A stretch of 64,000 nucleotides of DNA, from positions 61,995,323 to 62,059,322 of the forward strand of contig CM037780.1 of assembly GCA_021229015.1 (NCBI GenBank), read 5' to 3'. The position numbers and the translations under genes are program-made. The DNA comes from Solen grandis (lineage: Eukaryota; Mollusca; Bivalvia; Adapedonta; Solenidae). Under the pieces are notes generated by a model. The model made no database searches. It worked only from the letters and a program-made list of their open reading frames with translations, and was not told the origin of the DNA. Positions 52,923 to 64,000 of the stretch are shown piece after piece. Position 1 is the stretch's first letter, and each line of letters opens with the position of its first letter.

Positions 52923-55900
52923 TTACAACTCCATGTCTGTCCCTTCTGCAAATGTTGCTGTCATTTTCTTCTGCTTTTTAATGATGGTCTCTAAAACACA
53001 TATCTCTAAAAGGAAAAAAAAATAAACAATTAGGATTTCCTCCACTGAAAATACAACTTATTAACAGAGCAGTATCTTTTACGTTTTAAGATGTATATGA
53101 TTATCAATACAGAATATTAATAGAACTAGGTAGTGCTCATAGTTTTATGAAAACGTGTATGGAGGAGTTTTCTCAAAGTTCATTATTATTTTTTTTACAA
53201 TGATTATGAAATAAGTTTTCTTAACACATCTAAGCAGTCCCAATGGCTCTGGTGGCAGCATGTTTGGTCATGTGGGAGGAAATCGAGTACTAAGAAAAAA
53301 AAATTGTGTCTGGATGGATGATGCCCTCTCATATAAATAGCCAGGAAATAAATGTGACGCCTTGATGAGATGCTTGTATAACCATAATGCTATTAAGTTT
53401 TACGTATTTCTGTTATATAAACTTATAAATTGATGTCTCCAATGATGATGAAGTCTGCATTACATGTAGATATAGTTAAATTAATTATAAACTTTCATTA
53501 TTTAGAGCATGTTTGATAAAATATCTCCACTGCATTGCCTTGACTCAACAATATATGAAGATAGAAAACTTTTTGTAAAAATGGATGTGATGCAAGTGAC
53601 GCTCATTACGTCGTTTTGTCATTCTCGACATATTTCTTTGAAAATAGAGATTTTTTTTTTTGGACATTTATGTCAACATGTTTTTCCATCTTGATAAATT
53701 TATACAAGGTCACACTGCCCATTTGGGTAAATTATTTTGACACATGCCAACATGCTCATTGGGTTGCAAAAATGCAATAAAGCTGCAGGATGCACACCTT
53801 CATCAATTAAGTCCCCAGTCTGCCTAGTTTGTGTCACTTATTACATGAACTGAATGGTGCAAAATGATACTTTGCAGAATGAAACTGATTAAAAACCATG
53901 TCATTCTGGGATTGAGTGCACCGAGAGTAATCCAGAGAAGATCCCAGACCTTTTTAAATGTCTTGGAGTATATCATAGTGGACCGCAGGTGTCACAGGGG
54001 GAAAAAAAGAGAAAGAGGCGAAGGCTATGAAGAATAATAAGATTATAAATTTAAGAACCTCATCTGAATATAAAACGAGCTTTTTCATGGAAACACTAAT
54101 TCTAATGTCACTTTTTGTTAGTTTTATTTACATGCATGTTGTTAATACACTATTGCAGACTGAACTATACATCTTAATTCAAATGTTGACGTCTATCTTG
54201 ACATGAAAGTTATGAATTTTTTTATGTCAGATACCAAGTCTGACCTCTATAATGCAGATGATCCCTAGTAAAGTAAGTTACCTTAACCCTTTCCCTCATA
54301 GAGGACACCATGAAAAGATCTATGCGAACAGCATAAAACCAGATCAGCCTGCGAGTAACTCGCAGGCTGATCAGGTTTTATACTGTTCGCTGCTCCTCAG
54401 TGGTCTGGAAATGAGGATTTTGTAATTAAATTTGGTAAGGTTTAACTGTGGTTTTCTGCAGATCAGGCTTATGTGATACCTATTGAGGGCGTCAAATTGA
54501 GTCTATATGAGGGAAAGGGTTAAGATTAGTGCAACAGGCCCTACGGATATTGATTTAAGCAAGCCTGAAAAACATTTCAGCCTGATCAAAATTAGTATCA
54601 ACCACAAGCCAGAGACTTGTAAAATGCTCTTTGGGCTTGACCGATTTTGTAATTTTATATGATCAGGCTTGCTGCAGTTTTTAAAACAGAACCAAAATAT
54701 TTACGTAAACCCTAGTAAGAATTCAAAATCTTTTTATTACGATGACCACAAAATTGACAAAAATGAGTGTCCGACATAAATAAATGATCTCACAGTAATT
54801 CTTTGTCAAGATACTTAATAATTACATGAAAGTGATAATTGTGTTTTCAAATGATAAGTATGTTCAGATCCGCTTACTTCTCTTAAGGTTTTCCATGGCC
54901 GGGTAGTTGCCTGCGGCTGACTTGTACACCTCTGTCCGCAGGTCCTTTATACAGGAGATAATCCTCATATAGGGGTTGGTCTCTTTCTCTAGTTCTACAT
55001 ACACATGCAATAAAGTGACAAATGCAAAAGAACAATAATGAACAGTCGATGTCTTGAATATATGTGTTTCATACATTTCCTACATTTTGAAATTTTATGT
55101 GATTATCCTTAGGTGATACTAAAAAAAATACTCCTTGCAGAAATCTGGTTGCTATGGCAACAGAAAAAAAAAATGTTATTGAAAAACACTATGGCCTCGT
55201 CTGAGCTGGTCAGATGTTAAATAACTGATGCAAACTGAAAGTCATTCATGAGTGGAGTATACAGACTTTATTCCATTTATTAATGGAGTAATGCTTAAGA
55301 CAAAAAAAAAAAGTCATTAAAAATTAAAATAAATGAGATAGTTAAAACAAGAAAGTCAGTAGAACTGACAGATGCTCCCCGAAGAACGTAATTGTTACAA
55401 ATAAGACCTTGGTCAATGGGTGGGAGGATGTAGGAACTGGGTCAAGCCGAAGATATGCGCATCTCCTCTTTGTAATAAAGCTTCACATAAAGTTTTGTTG
55501 AAATCAAGCTATTAGTTCCTGAGAAATAGCTCGGACAAGAATCATACTAGATATACCGTTTGCATAAAAGTCAAAGGACCATAACTCTGTGAAAAATTGA
55601 GGGACAAAGTTACCCCCATGATATGCGCATCTCCTCTTGGTAATAAAGCTTCCCATAAAGTTTCGTTGAATTCAAGCCATTAGTTCCTGAGAAATAGCCC
55701 GGACAAGAATCATGCAATATGTACTATAGGCCAAAAAGTCAATGGGCCATAACTCTTTGAAAAATTTAGGAACCGGGTCATGCTGAGGATATGCGCATCT
55801 TCTCTTGGTAATAAAGGTTCACAAAAAGTTTCGTTGAATTCAAGCCATTAGTTCCTGAGAAATAGCCCGGACAAGAATCATGCAATATGTACTATAGGCT

Positions 55901-58900
55901 GAAAAGTCAATGGGCCATAACTCTTTGAAAAATTTAGGAACCGGGTCATGCTGAGGATATGCGCATCTTCTCTTGGTAATAAAGCTTAACAAAAAGTTTC
56001 GTTGAATTCAAGCCATTAGTTCCTGAGAAATAGCCCGGACAAGAATCATGAAATATGAACTATAGGCCGAAAAGTCAAGGGGCCATAACTCTTTGAAAAA
56101 TTTAGGAACTGGGCCATGCTGACGATATGCGCATCTCCTCTTGGTAATAAAACTTCCCATAAAGTTTCGTTGAATTCAAGCCATTAGTTCCTGAGAAATA
56201 GCCCGGACAAGAATCATGCAATATGTACTATAGGCCAAAAAGTCAATGGGCCATAACTCTTTGAAAAATTTAGGAACCGGGTCATGCTGACGATATGCGC
56301 ATCTCTTCTTGGTAATAAAGCTTCCCATAAAGTTTCGTTGAATTCAAGCCGTTAGTTCCTGAGAAATAGTCCGGACAAGGAAAGTGAGACGGACGGACGG
56401 ACGAAGCGGCGACTATATGCGTCACCTTCGGTGAGCATAAAAAAAAAAAAACACGACAGAGTTCTGTTCCATAATCATAAAACTTCTGCTTCTCACTATC
56501 TTCTTATAATTAAGTTTCAAATCAATACTTTGTATAGTTTATGAGTTGTGCTCCATCAAAAAAATGAAAAAAATAAAATAAAGGGAGATTATAAAAACCC
56601 AGATGAGGTGGAGTTATGGTTCTTGGTCTCTGCTCTTTTCCTAGTTGTCATCTACTTATAAATTCAGTTTCAAGTCAATACCTTGTATAGTTTTTCAAGT
56701 AAATAGTAAATAAGCTATTATCTGGACAGAAATTCACTGTAAATTTAAAAATGGGAGATGTCAATACCTTGAATAGTTTATGATTTATGCTCTTGACAAA
56801 AATTGAAAAATTAAAATTAAAATAGGGATATAATTTAAAAATTGGACCAGGTTGTTATGGTTCTTAATTACTGCATTTCACCTAGTGGCATTTTATTCAT
56901 ATTTGAAATTTCAAGTCATACCTTTTTAGCTCACCTGAGCATAGCTCAGGGTGAGCTTTTGGGATACTTGATTGTCCGTCGGCCGTCATCCGTCAACAAT
57001 TTTGATGTTTACACACTAGAGGCCACAATTTTGATCCAATCTTCCTCAAACTTGGTCAGAATGTTTGTCTTGATGATATCTTGAACCCTTTCGAAAATGG
57101 GTCAGGTTGGATCAAAAAGTAGGTCAGTAGGTCAAATCTTAGAAAAATCTTGTTTACACACTAGAGGCCACTATTTTGAATGTTTGTCTTGATGATATCT
57201 TGAACCCTTTCGAAAATGGATCAGGTTGGATCAAAAAGTAGGTCAGTAGGTCAAATCTTAGAAAAATCTTGTTTACATACTAGAGGTTACAATTTTGATC
57301 CAATCTTACTCAAACTTGGTCAGAATGTTTGTCTTGATGATATCTTGAACCCTTTCGAAAATGGGCAGGGCCGGACCGAAAAGTAGGTCAATAGGTCAAA
57401 TCTTAGAAAAATCTTGTTTACACACTAAAGGCCACAGTTTTGATGCAATCTTCCTCAAACTTGGTCAGAATGTTTGTCATGATGATATCTTTTGTGGATG
57501 GGGTCAGAAAATTCCTAAACATTGTTTCACCTCATCATCTAAATTCTAAAGCAATCTGCTTGTACAGGCAATGAATGATACTTTTCTCAGGTGAGCGATC
57601 TAGGGCCATCTTGGCCCTCTTGTTTCATTTTCAAGTTATGGCCAATGTTAAAGTTGCTGACAAACCAACCAACCAACAAACAGGGCAAAAACAAAATGCA
57701 TCCAATCAATGATCTTTGGGGCATAAAAAAATAGATGAAAACTTCAAAAAATCTCCAAAACCACTGGCCATATTTTAGATATGTTCTTTGGGTAACTCTC
57801 CACCAAGGTTGTTCAAATTAGATAAACATTGCAACTTAAGGGACAAGGCTAGTTTTCTTTATGTACAGTAGAACCTAGCCAAACCGAACACCATTAAACA
57901 AATTCCTCGCCATTTCAAAGTTTATTTTCAGTCCCGATTTCTTCCCTTCTTATTTTAAATAAAAAAAAAAGTTTAATCTGAATTTTACTATTTCGATTTT
58001 TTTTAGCTATTTCGAAGTAAAATCCCGGTTCCGAGGTCGCAATTCATGTACATTTTTCAATTTTTATTTTGAAGTCAAATTTCATAATTTTCATAATTTT
58101 CGTGAACTAATTATCGTCCTTATTATCAATCGTATCCAGGTCAGTATGTTTATTTCACACCTTTTTACGAGATTGAGTTGGGCAACGTGGTCCCACCGGA
58201 AATGTTGATTATTGCTTATCGATGTCAGACAGGTTGCATAATATGCATGTGCCAGCAGATAAACCCAGGTGTCAGATCTTTAGTACATTTCATATCATCG
58301 CATTCGTCACCGGCATGCAACGCTACCTGAAGCAGCAGATCGATGGTTAAAAAATGTATCATTACTTGACATGGTTGAACCATTTTGTTCAACAGAAGCA
58401 TCTAAGTAGATCATGGTTTATTTTCATTACTTTTCGTAACTTGCAAATAGTATATATGTACACCTAATAGGTGGTTTTCAAGGCATAACGATTTCCACAA
58501 TATGCAACGGTAATGAAAATGCAGACATGCACGCTAACAAACTGAAATTTCCATCGGATTTTTAATCAGAATAATCGTTATTTCGAAGTTTTCAGCTTGG
58601 TCCCAAGGACCATAATTGTTCAAATTATTTGGCTTCTTCAAAAATATTCAGGTCAAGTCAGGCCTTCATGGCCCTCTTGTTTACATTTGCTTTTTGTGGC
58701 AGAAGCTACTCAAAAAAAATATTTGTACAGTAGCCTCTGTGATAACAATGAACTTTGACACATCAAAACGCAGATGTATCAGTCAAATTTTATTTCCACC
58801 AAGTGGTTAGTGTCCCCTTAACCTGGTAATTATGGGTTTGATACCTGGCTGTGACATCATATACTGGAGTAATTGTGCACACAGATATCAGGGACTGACT

Positions 58901-60288
58901 GGTCCAGTGTCTCGATAGTGTAAATGGATGTGGTATCACAGTGTGATTATCACAGTTAGACAGCATATCTGTCTCATATAGGTCCACTGACAAAGTTACT
59001 AAAAAAATGTAGATCAAGATGGGAGGTTAAACCTTTGCAATCAAACATCATATTTTGTTTCTTAAATATAAGACAATAAAAAAGACAATATCCTCAGTTT
59101 TAACCGTTTCGCTGCCAGCTAAGTCACCTATCATGTATAAACAGGCTACCGGTATTTGCCAAGGAATATCTTAGAAATTTCTTAGAAATTACAGGCTATT
59201 ACTGTACTAGCATAACGTGGCTGCTTCCCTTTCGCTGCCAACAGGACGGGTTAACCCGTTCTACACATGAGACAGTGTATTTGCCAACAAGACAGGTGAA
59301 CCCGTTATGGAGGTTTCCACATAACAGATGAACCTGTCTTGTTGGCAAATACACCGTTTAATATATAGGACAGGTTCTTCTGTCCAGTTGGCAGCGAAAG
59401 TGTTAAATTCATATATCATACCAGTACCTTCATAGTTGTGCCAAAGACATGGAAATGAAAGTGGATCAAGAGACTGCTTCACAGGAGTTCCAGTCATTGC
59501 AGGTTCTTGGCTTACTGAATCAACATTCCCATTCTCTTCAGCCTTTGCCTTAACATCATCCTCTTTCGTAACATCATTTGACTCCGCTCCAATGTCTTTA
59601 GTGAGATCAATTATATTGGGAGTGATAGGCACTTGTGGTATGGTGTACCAATGTTCATTCCCTGTGTTGCTAGGGAAACCAGGTGCCAGTGAGCCACTGT
59701 TCAGATTATCCACAATGATATAATTGTCAGTCTCACTAAGCACTGTCCTGCCATTATATGAATTTGGTTCAATCACCATTAGATCACCGGGCTTATGAAA
59801 TCTTGTGACATCGAAGAAATTGAAAAATTGTTTATTGCTCTGTATCTGGTTTCCATCCAAGGGAGCTGTCTGATTTGGAACAAAAAGTAACCTAGGGCCA
59901 TAGGAAACTTGGGAAACTTGGTTTGCATCTGGTTTGTTAGGACTAAATGTATATGTAGGGGCAGTGGTCAGCATCTTTAACAGTGTTGGCGTGGTTGTCT
60001 GAGACAATGGTCTTGATTGGAGACTCCCAGCTAGTGTAGAGGGAGGATTTGTCAACAGATTCACTGGTATTAATGATATGGGAGCTTGTGTACCTATAAT
60101 ACTTCCTGTGCTTGGCTGCAGGGAATTAAACTGACCATTCTGAAGTACCTGTACAAGAGCTATTGGTCTGCATGTGGACTGAGGAGCCGGCAATGAAGAG
60201 TTAAGATTCCCTGATGTACTGGCAGTGGTCTTCACATCTGCCTTTGGTGGATCAGCCTTGTTGGCTTTACCTGGGCTACTAGGTTTAC
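52923..60288 (-). CDS. Unrecognised minus-strand gene, last three exons
   Basis: Three exons with matching phases: 60288-59428 (861 bp), 54994-54878 (117 bp), 53005-52923 (83 bp, stop TAA). The large exon is Ser/Thr/Pro/Gln-rich and disordered, with NIIDLTKDIGAE (SUMO-interaction-like) and a closing FPCLWHNYE. The second exon encodes LEKETNPYMRIISCIKDLR and the last ends KKQKKMTATFAEGTDMEL. The tail is probably a helical, coiled-coil-forming domain. The style suggests a nuclear regulator, but I do not recognise the family. Upstream exons lie beyond 60288, possibly outside the window. Confidence 0.7.
54283..54523. mobile_element. MITE with TTAA flanks and central hairpin
   Basis: Ends TTAACCCTTTCCCTCATA and its complement at 54506-54523, flanked by TTAA on both sides. 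A 32-bp-arm hairpin (54324-54390, centre GCGAG-TAA-CTCGC) sits inside. TTAA targets are typical of piggyBac and Kolobok relatives. Confidence 0.8.
55330..56445 (+). repeat. Exact 168-bp tandem array (pearl-like element)
   Basis: ATATGCGCATCT marks six units at 55453, 55621, 55789, 55957, 56125 and 56293, each step exactly 168 bases. Units carry TTCGTTGAATTCAAGCCATT, CTGAGAAATAGCCCGGACAA and GGGCCATAACTCTTTG. The array ends in GACGGACGGACGGACGAAGC and TCACCTTCGGTGA, as in bivalve elements with satellite cores. Confidence 0.9.
56932..57625 (+). repeat. Tandem-core element, TTTTAGCTC...CTCTTGTTT type
   Basis: Starts TTTTTAGCTCACCTGAGCAT with a hairpin (CTCACCTGAGC/GCTCAGGGTGAG) and ends CAGGTGAGCGATCTAGGGCC...CTCTTGTTTC. 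The core units contain TTTACACACTAGAGGCCAC and TTGGTCAGAATGTTTGTCTT, about 110-160 bases each. Confidence 0.8.
59100..59406. mobile_element. MITE with TTAA flanks and nested hairpin
   Basis: Flanked by TTAA (59100-59103, 59403-59406). Ends CCGTTTCGCTGCCA and, inverted, CACTTTCGCTGCCA. Inside are two 23-base arms, GTGTATTTGCCAACAAGACA-GGT and their complement (about 59274-59355). It sits just past the 5' splice site of the minus-strand gene at 59428, so the open frame that continues to 59261 is intron and MITE. Confidence 0.8.
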
Positions 60289-60844
60289 CTGCAATAGTGA
60301 AAAAATATCTGCGTTTACATTTGATAAAACTTAAAACCTATCAAGTTCTGAATTATTTTAGAATTCCTCGCTTGGCTGTACATTCTTGGAATTATACTGC
60401 ATACAATTAAAGAACAACCAGTAACTGCCTCCTATTCAAAATATTTACCTTGCTGACTTCTCAAAATTACTTTTTCTAAAAGTGCTTAGTACTCAAGAAA
60501 TAGCCGCTTAATAGCAATTATACAAAACTCTTATTATATACAATATACTGAAACACATAATATTGTATCACCTACATCAGTATAATAGATACTTAGTAAG
60601 ATACAGTCTTTAGGAGGCACCCTACACTAATTGGCCAATCATATAGTTATAAATGTACATCCAATTGTCTGTCATTTTGAAATATAACAGTTTTCCTGAC
60701 TTTTAATTTTTTTTTTTTTTACACTTTGGAAATACACTCAGCTGATTTCTGGCCCCTTTGTCAGTTTGAAAGAATTATGGCCTTTGGGTGCTAATAAAAA
60801 ATCACTGAAGGTTAGGGCATCATGTCATAATATTACACATCTAG
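60289..60844. other. Intron or upstream region of the minus-strand gene
   Basis: Nothing identified. Contains a poly-T run near 60706. Confidence 0.4.
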
Positions 60845-61556
60845 TTAGCTCGACTATTCGAAGAATATGAGAGCTATTGTAGTCGCACTGGCGTCGGCGT
60901 TGCAGCTTTTGGTTAAAGTTTTGCGTGCAAGTTACTATCAACCTTATATCTCAATAACAATTTTATAGTATTGACTTGAAATTTTATAAATACGTTCAGG
61001 GGCATCAGACAACCAAGGTAGATAACTCTTGACTGAATTTAATATGAATTATGGCCCCCTTTTTAACTTCGAAATTTTGGTTAAAGTTTTGCATGCAAGA
61101 TACTCTCATGCTTAAATCTCAGTATCCAGGCATGGGATTGATTTGAAACATCTTTAATATGTTTAGGGGTATCATACTATAAAGGAAGATAACAGTTGAT
61201 GAAATATTTTTAAAAATTATGACTAGAAAGTTGAGGAGTGTCTTCAAGGGCATCAGAAAACTAAGGAGGATAACTTTTGGACTGATGCAAATTATGGTCC
61301 TTTTCTAACTTGGATTATTGGTTAAAGTTTTGCATGTACAGTGTTATTGTGCTTACGTCTCAGTAACTAGGCATGGGATTGATTTTAGACATCATAAAAA
61401 TATTATGGGGTATCAGACTATCAAGGTATATCATTTTTGACTATTATTATGTACAGGGTATGTGAAGGGCAAGAATTGAAATAGATTTCATTTGATTTAC
61501 CAACAAGCATTTTGAATAGTTGAGCATGCTGTCCTCTGACAGCTCTTGTTTTATCT
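60845..61556 (+). repeat. Tandem-core element, TTAGCTCG...GCTCTTGTTT type
   Basis: Starts TTAGCTCGACTATTCGAAGA (hairpin), has three units with TGGTTAAAGTTTTGCGTGCA-like sequence (60909, 61079, 61320) and ends CTGACAGCTCTTGTTTT. Confidence 0.75.
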
Positions 61557-62259
61557 GTTCTTGTATTACTTTCTGTACTGGTATTCATCAGATTTTAAAA
61601 AGATGATCGCGACAGTTTCTTTTAATTTTACACTATCCCCAGTAATGTAAATAAAACAGTTTTCATTTAAAAAGAACCTCGTTGATGGAAAAGTCAAGAT
61701 CAAAAAAGGGCTATGTGTTTTATATCAACTTTCAGTAGCTTTTAGTAACTGTTACCAATCACAAATTTGAACTGGTGTAAATATGACAGATATTTCCTTT
61801 TGTCATTACTGTACTGTACATATTAATCATGGTGACACAAAAATAAGGTCACACACATCTGCAAATCCATATGCAAAACTTGAGCTGAATCGGTAGTGTA
61901 GAAGTTATAAAGTCACAAGATTTGATTTTTTTCATGAACAGACGGACATCCCGACAAACATAGAAACCAACAGCATACCTCTCAAACTTTCTTTGCGAAG
62001 TTAGAGGTTAAAGAGTCTGTCTTTTGGAGTGGGAAGCTGCGTGTTTTATCCCCAACCACTATCAACATGATAGAATTTAAAACCGGTTTAGGTAGCAATA
62101 TTTTTGCCTCAAGTATACATAGTCTCAACAAACTATATCAATCCCAGACCGAAACAAGAACTGTCACAGTCAGTGACATATGTCCCCAAAGAGTTGCTTT
62201 GACACAGAACTGTTCTGTTGTTTTAGCAGATTTTAGCAAATACTTGATGTACACTAGAC

Positions 62260-63100
62260 TTGGGTGTTCCTCAATGGAAAACCGTTCAAACATGCATCCC
62301 CTACCCAAACAGCTCTGGGTGTTCCTTGGAAAACTGTTCAAACATGCATCCCCTACCCAAATAGCTCTATCACAAAGGGGAGTAACTCAAAATATATTGA
62401 AGTTAAGAGTGATGGGTCTTGTAATCTGCACTTACTTTCATATGTTCAGTCTGTATTGGGAGTTACATGCCAGTGGATGCAATTATTCATCCATCTAGGA
62501 CAGAGTTAATATTCAAAAACCAAAAAATATCCCATTTAATGACCTTTGATCAGTGATTGTGACCTTGACCTTCGAGTTACAAACCTGGATCTTTCGCGCA
62601 ACACTCCTTCTTCTTGAGGAGATCACTGATACCAAGCTATATAAATATCCATCAATCCAGGACAGAGTTAATGTCTGGAAACTGAAAAATATCCCATTTA
62701 ATATGACCTTTGATCTGTGATTGTGACCTTGACCTTCGAGTTACAAACCTGGATCTTTCGTGCAACACTCCTTCTTCTTGAGGAGATCACTGATAACAAG
62801 TTATATAAATATCCATCAATCCAGGACAGAGTTAATGTCTGGAAACTGAAAAATATCCCATTTTATGACCTTTGATCTGTGATTGTGGCCTTTACCTTTG
62901 AGTTACAAACCTGGATCTTTCGCGTGACACTCCATCTTCTTGTGGAGATCATCAATGCCAAATTATATCAAAATGCATGCATGCAAGACAAAGTTAGCGT
63001 CTGGAAACAAAAATACTTAGATGTACGGACAGACACACACACAAACATGAACGGTCCGATTTTATTATGCCTCCAAAAGCTAGCTTTGGGGGCATTAAGA
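62260..63100 (+). repeat. Tandem repeats of ~67 and ~163 bp
   Basis: Two copies of a ~67-bp unit (GTTCAAACATGCATCCCCTA at 62283 and 62336). Then three units of 162-164 bp marked by GACAGAGTTAAT (62499, 62661, 62825), with TTGACCTTCGAGTTACAAAC and CTCCTTCTTCTTGAGGAGAT. It ends near GACAGACACACACACAAACA and TTTATTATGCCTCCAAAAGC. Confidence 0.8.
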
Positions 63101-64000
63101 ACCAACACTCAAACCCTCTATCAAAAACCTAGAGCAGTATCAAACAAAATCAACTATGTACAGACAAGATCATTTTAAAAGAATTCATCATCCAATGGTG
63201 TGTTGTTGATAAAATTCAATGTGCCTGTGATTATGTTGCATGACAGAAATGATTTGCAAAACTCTTTATCAGTCTTCTGCAATGCTGCTGGGGCTGGAAT
63301 ATTCTAAATGAACCAAATTATTTCAAGGCTGTCCTTAAAATATGTGTTCTAAAGTTTCTTAACAGTGACAGATGAAAACTGTGAATAAATGTAAGAAAGA
63401 ATGTTCTCTCAAAATGAGATACAAGTTGTGAAATTCAGAAATTGAGTGTCCTCTGTAAATTTAATCAAGTGATATATCACTTGTTTTTCCTAACTTTATA
63501 TTGTTCATAGGCATCTTGCCTTTTTATTTTTTTTTACACATGCCATGCAGTATTCACTCAATTTTATTTCCTCCCAGGGATTTCCTTTCCCCTGACACTT
63601 GAGAGAAATGTTGTTTTAATTCCCCAAAATATGGTATTCAGGCCCCTTCCCCTATGTCAGGAAAAACCTGTGTATATATTATACAGTTCCATTCAACCGT
63701 AGCTAAAGGTTTTACATAACTGTATAATTGTCTTAACTGGAAAATGCATTTTAATCAATATCAATACTTAAGCATATATAGACAGTGTGTTTCCACACCG
63801 TAACACAATACTCTGAAAATAATTCATTTTCTATGAAAAGTTTTGCATGAAATTCTCATCTTTAAACATATTTATCAACTTGACATTAGTCATCTTGACA
63901 AAAAGAATGAACAATCGTTCTAAATAAGTTATCTATGACTGATTGTGTTGTGTCTTTTGGTGATTAGAAGTCTGACACATAAAGATTTATGGATACTGCA
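63101..64000. other. Right end, no gene seen
   Basis: AT-rich sequence with many stops. Nothing supported. Confidence 0.5.

Noticed and set aside
55453..56445. CRISPR-like array
   Set aside because: The repeats are contiguous 168-bp units without unique spacers, in animal DNA. They are a satellite-core transposable element.
59261..59427. C-terminal extension of the minus-strand gene reading IKRCICQQDRF
   Set aside because: It lies past a GT donor and reads into a TTAA-flanked MITE. The phase-matched next exon is at 54994-54878.

Overview
This is a stretch of animal nuclear DNA, most likely from a bivalve mollusc. It is AT-rich and gene-poor, has exons with GT/AG introns, tRNA-derived SINEs, many non-autonomous elements with tandem-repeat cores of the kind common in clams and oysters, and two 100-base assembly gaps (1097-1196, 28955-29054). 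The species cannot be fixed from the sequence alone.

The main feature is a complete but decayed Maverick/Polinton (adintovirus-like) element at 3072-19991 (16,920 bp). It has a 6-bp target duplication GCCATG (3066-3071 and 19992-19997) and 382-bp terminal inverted repeats (TIRs) that begin AG and differ at roughly one base in ten. It carries a protein-primed DNA polymerase B, packaging ATPase, retrovirus-type integrase with chromodomain, adenain-like protease, double jelly-roll major capsid protein, penton-like minor capsid protein, core-like basic proteins and small accessory genes. Nearly every long gene has frameshifts or in-frame stops, and the polymerase has lost part of its motif C. It is an old, defective copy. 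The host exons nearby read cleanly, so the breaks are unlikely to be sequencing error.

The most unusual observation concerns the small genes at the two ends of the element. They end not in AATAAA but in a stem-loop matching the 3' signal of replication-dependent histone mRNAs (GGCCCT-TTTC-AGGGCC followed by an ACCCA-like flank, then a GAAAGG-type purine block and a conserved ACAATTGT). Six copies are present (4249+, 3443-, 17380-, 18426+, 18805+, 19620+), each on the coding strand of the adjacent gene. The promoters of several of these genes share a repeated block with AGGTCA half-sites, CCAAT-type boxes and a TATA box. The middle genes (replication, packaging, capsid) are instead followed by ordinary AATAAA signals (9595, 17272). 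This suggests an accessory-gene class tied to the host histone/S-phase expression programme.

Layout: 1-3065, flank with a SINE and no gene. 3072-19991, Polinton. 19998-29320, intergenic with small repeats. 29321-32497, five exons of a type I membrane protein with a C-type-lectin-like ectodomain and an ITIM-like tail. 32498-39537, intergenic with a long perfect hairpin. 39538-47123, six exons of METTL9 (DREV family histidine methyltransferase), plus strand, with a SINE and a 1.2-kb transposon in its introns. 48343-51600, 300-bp tandem-repeat elements. 52923-60288, last three exons of an unrecognised minus-strand gene whose introns hold an exact 168-bp tandem array and two TTAA-flanked MITEs. 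60289-64000, more tandem-core repeats.
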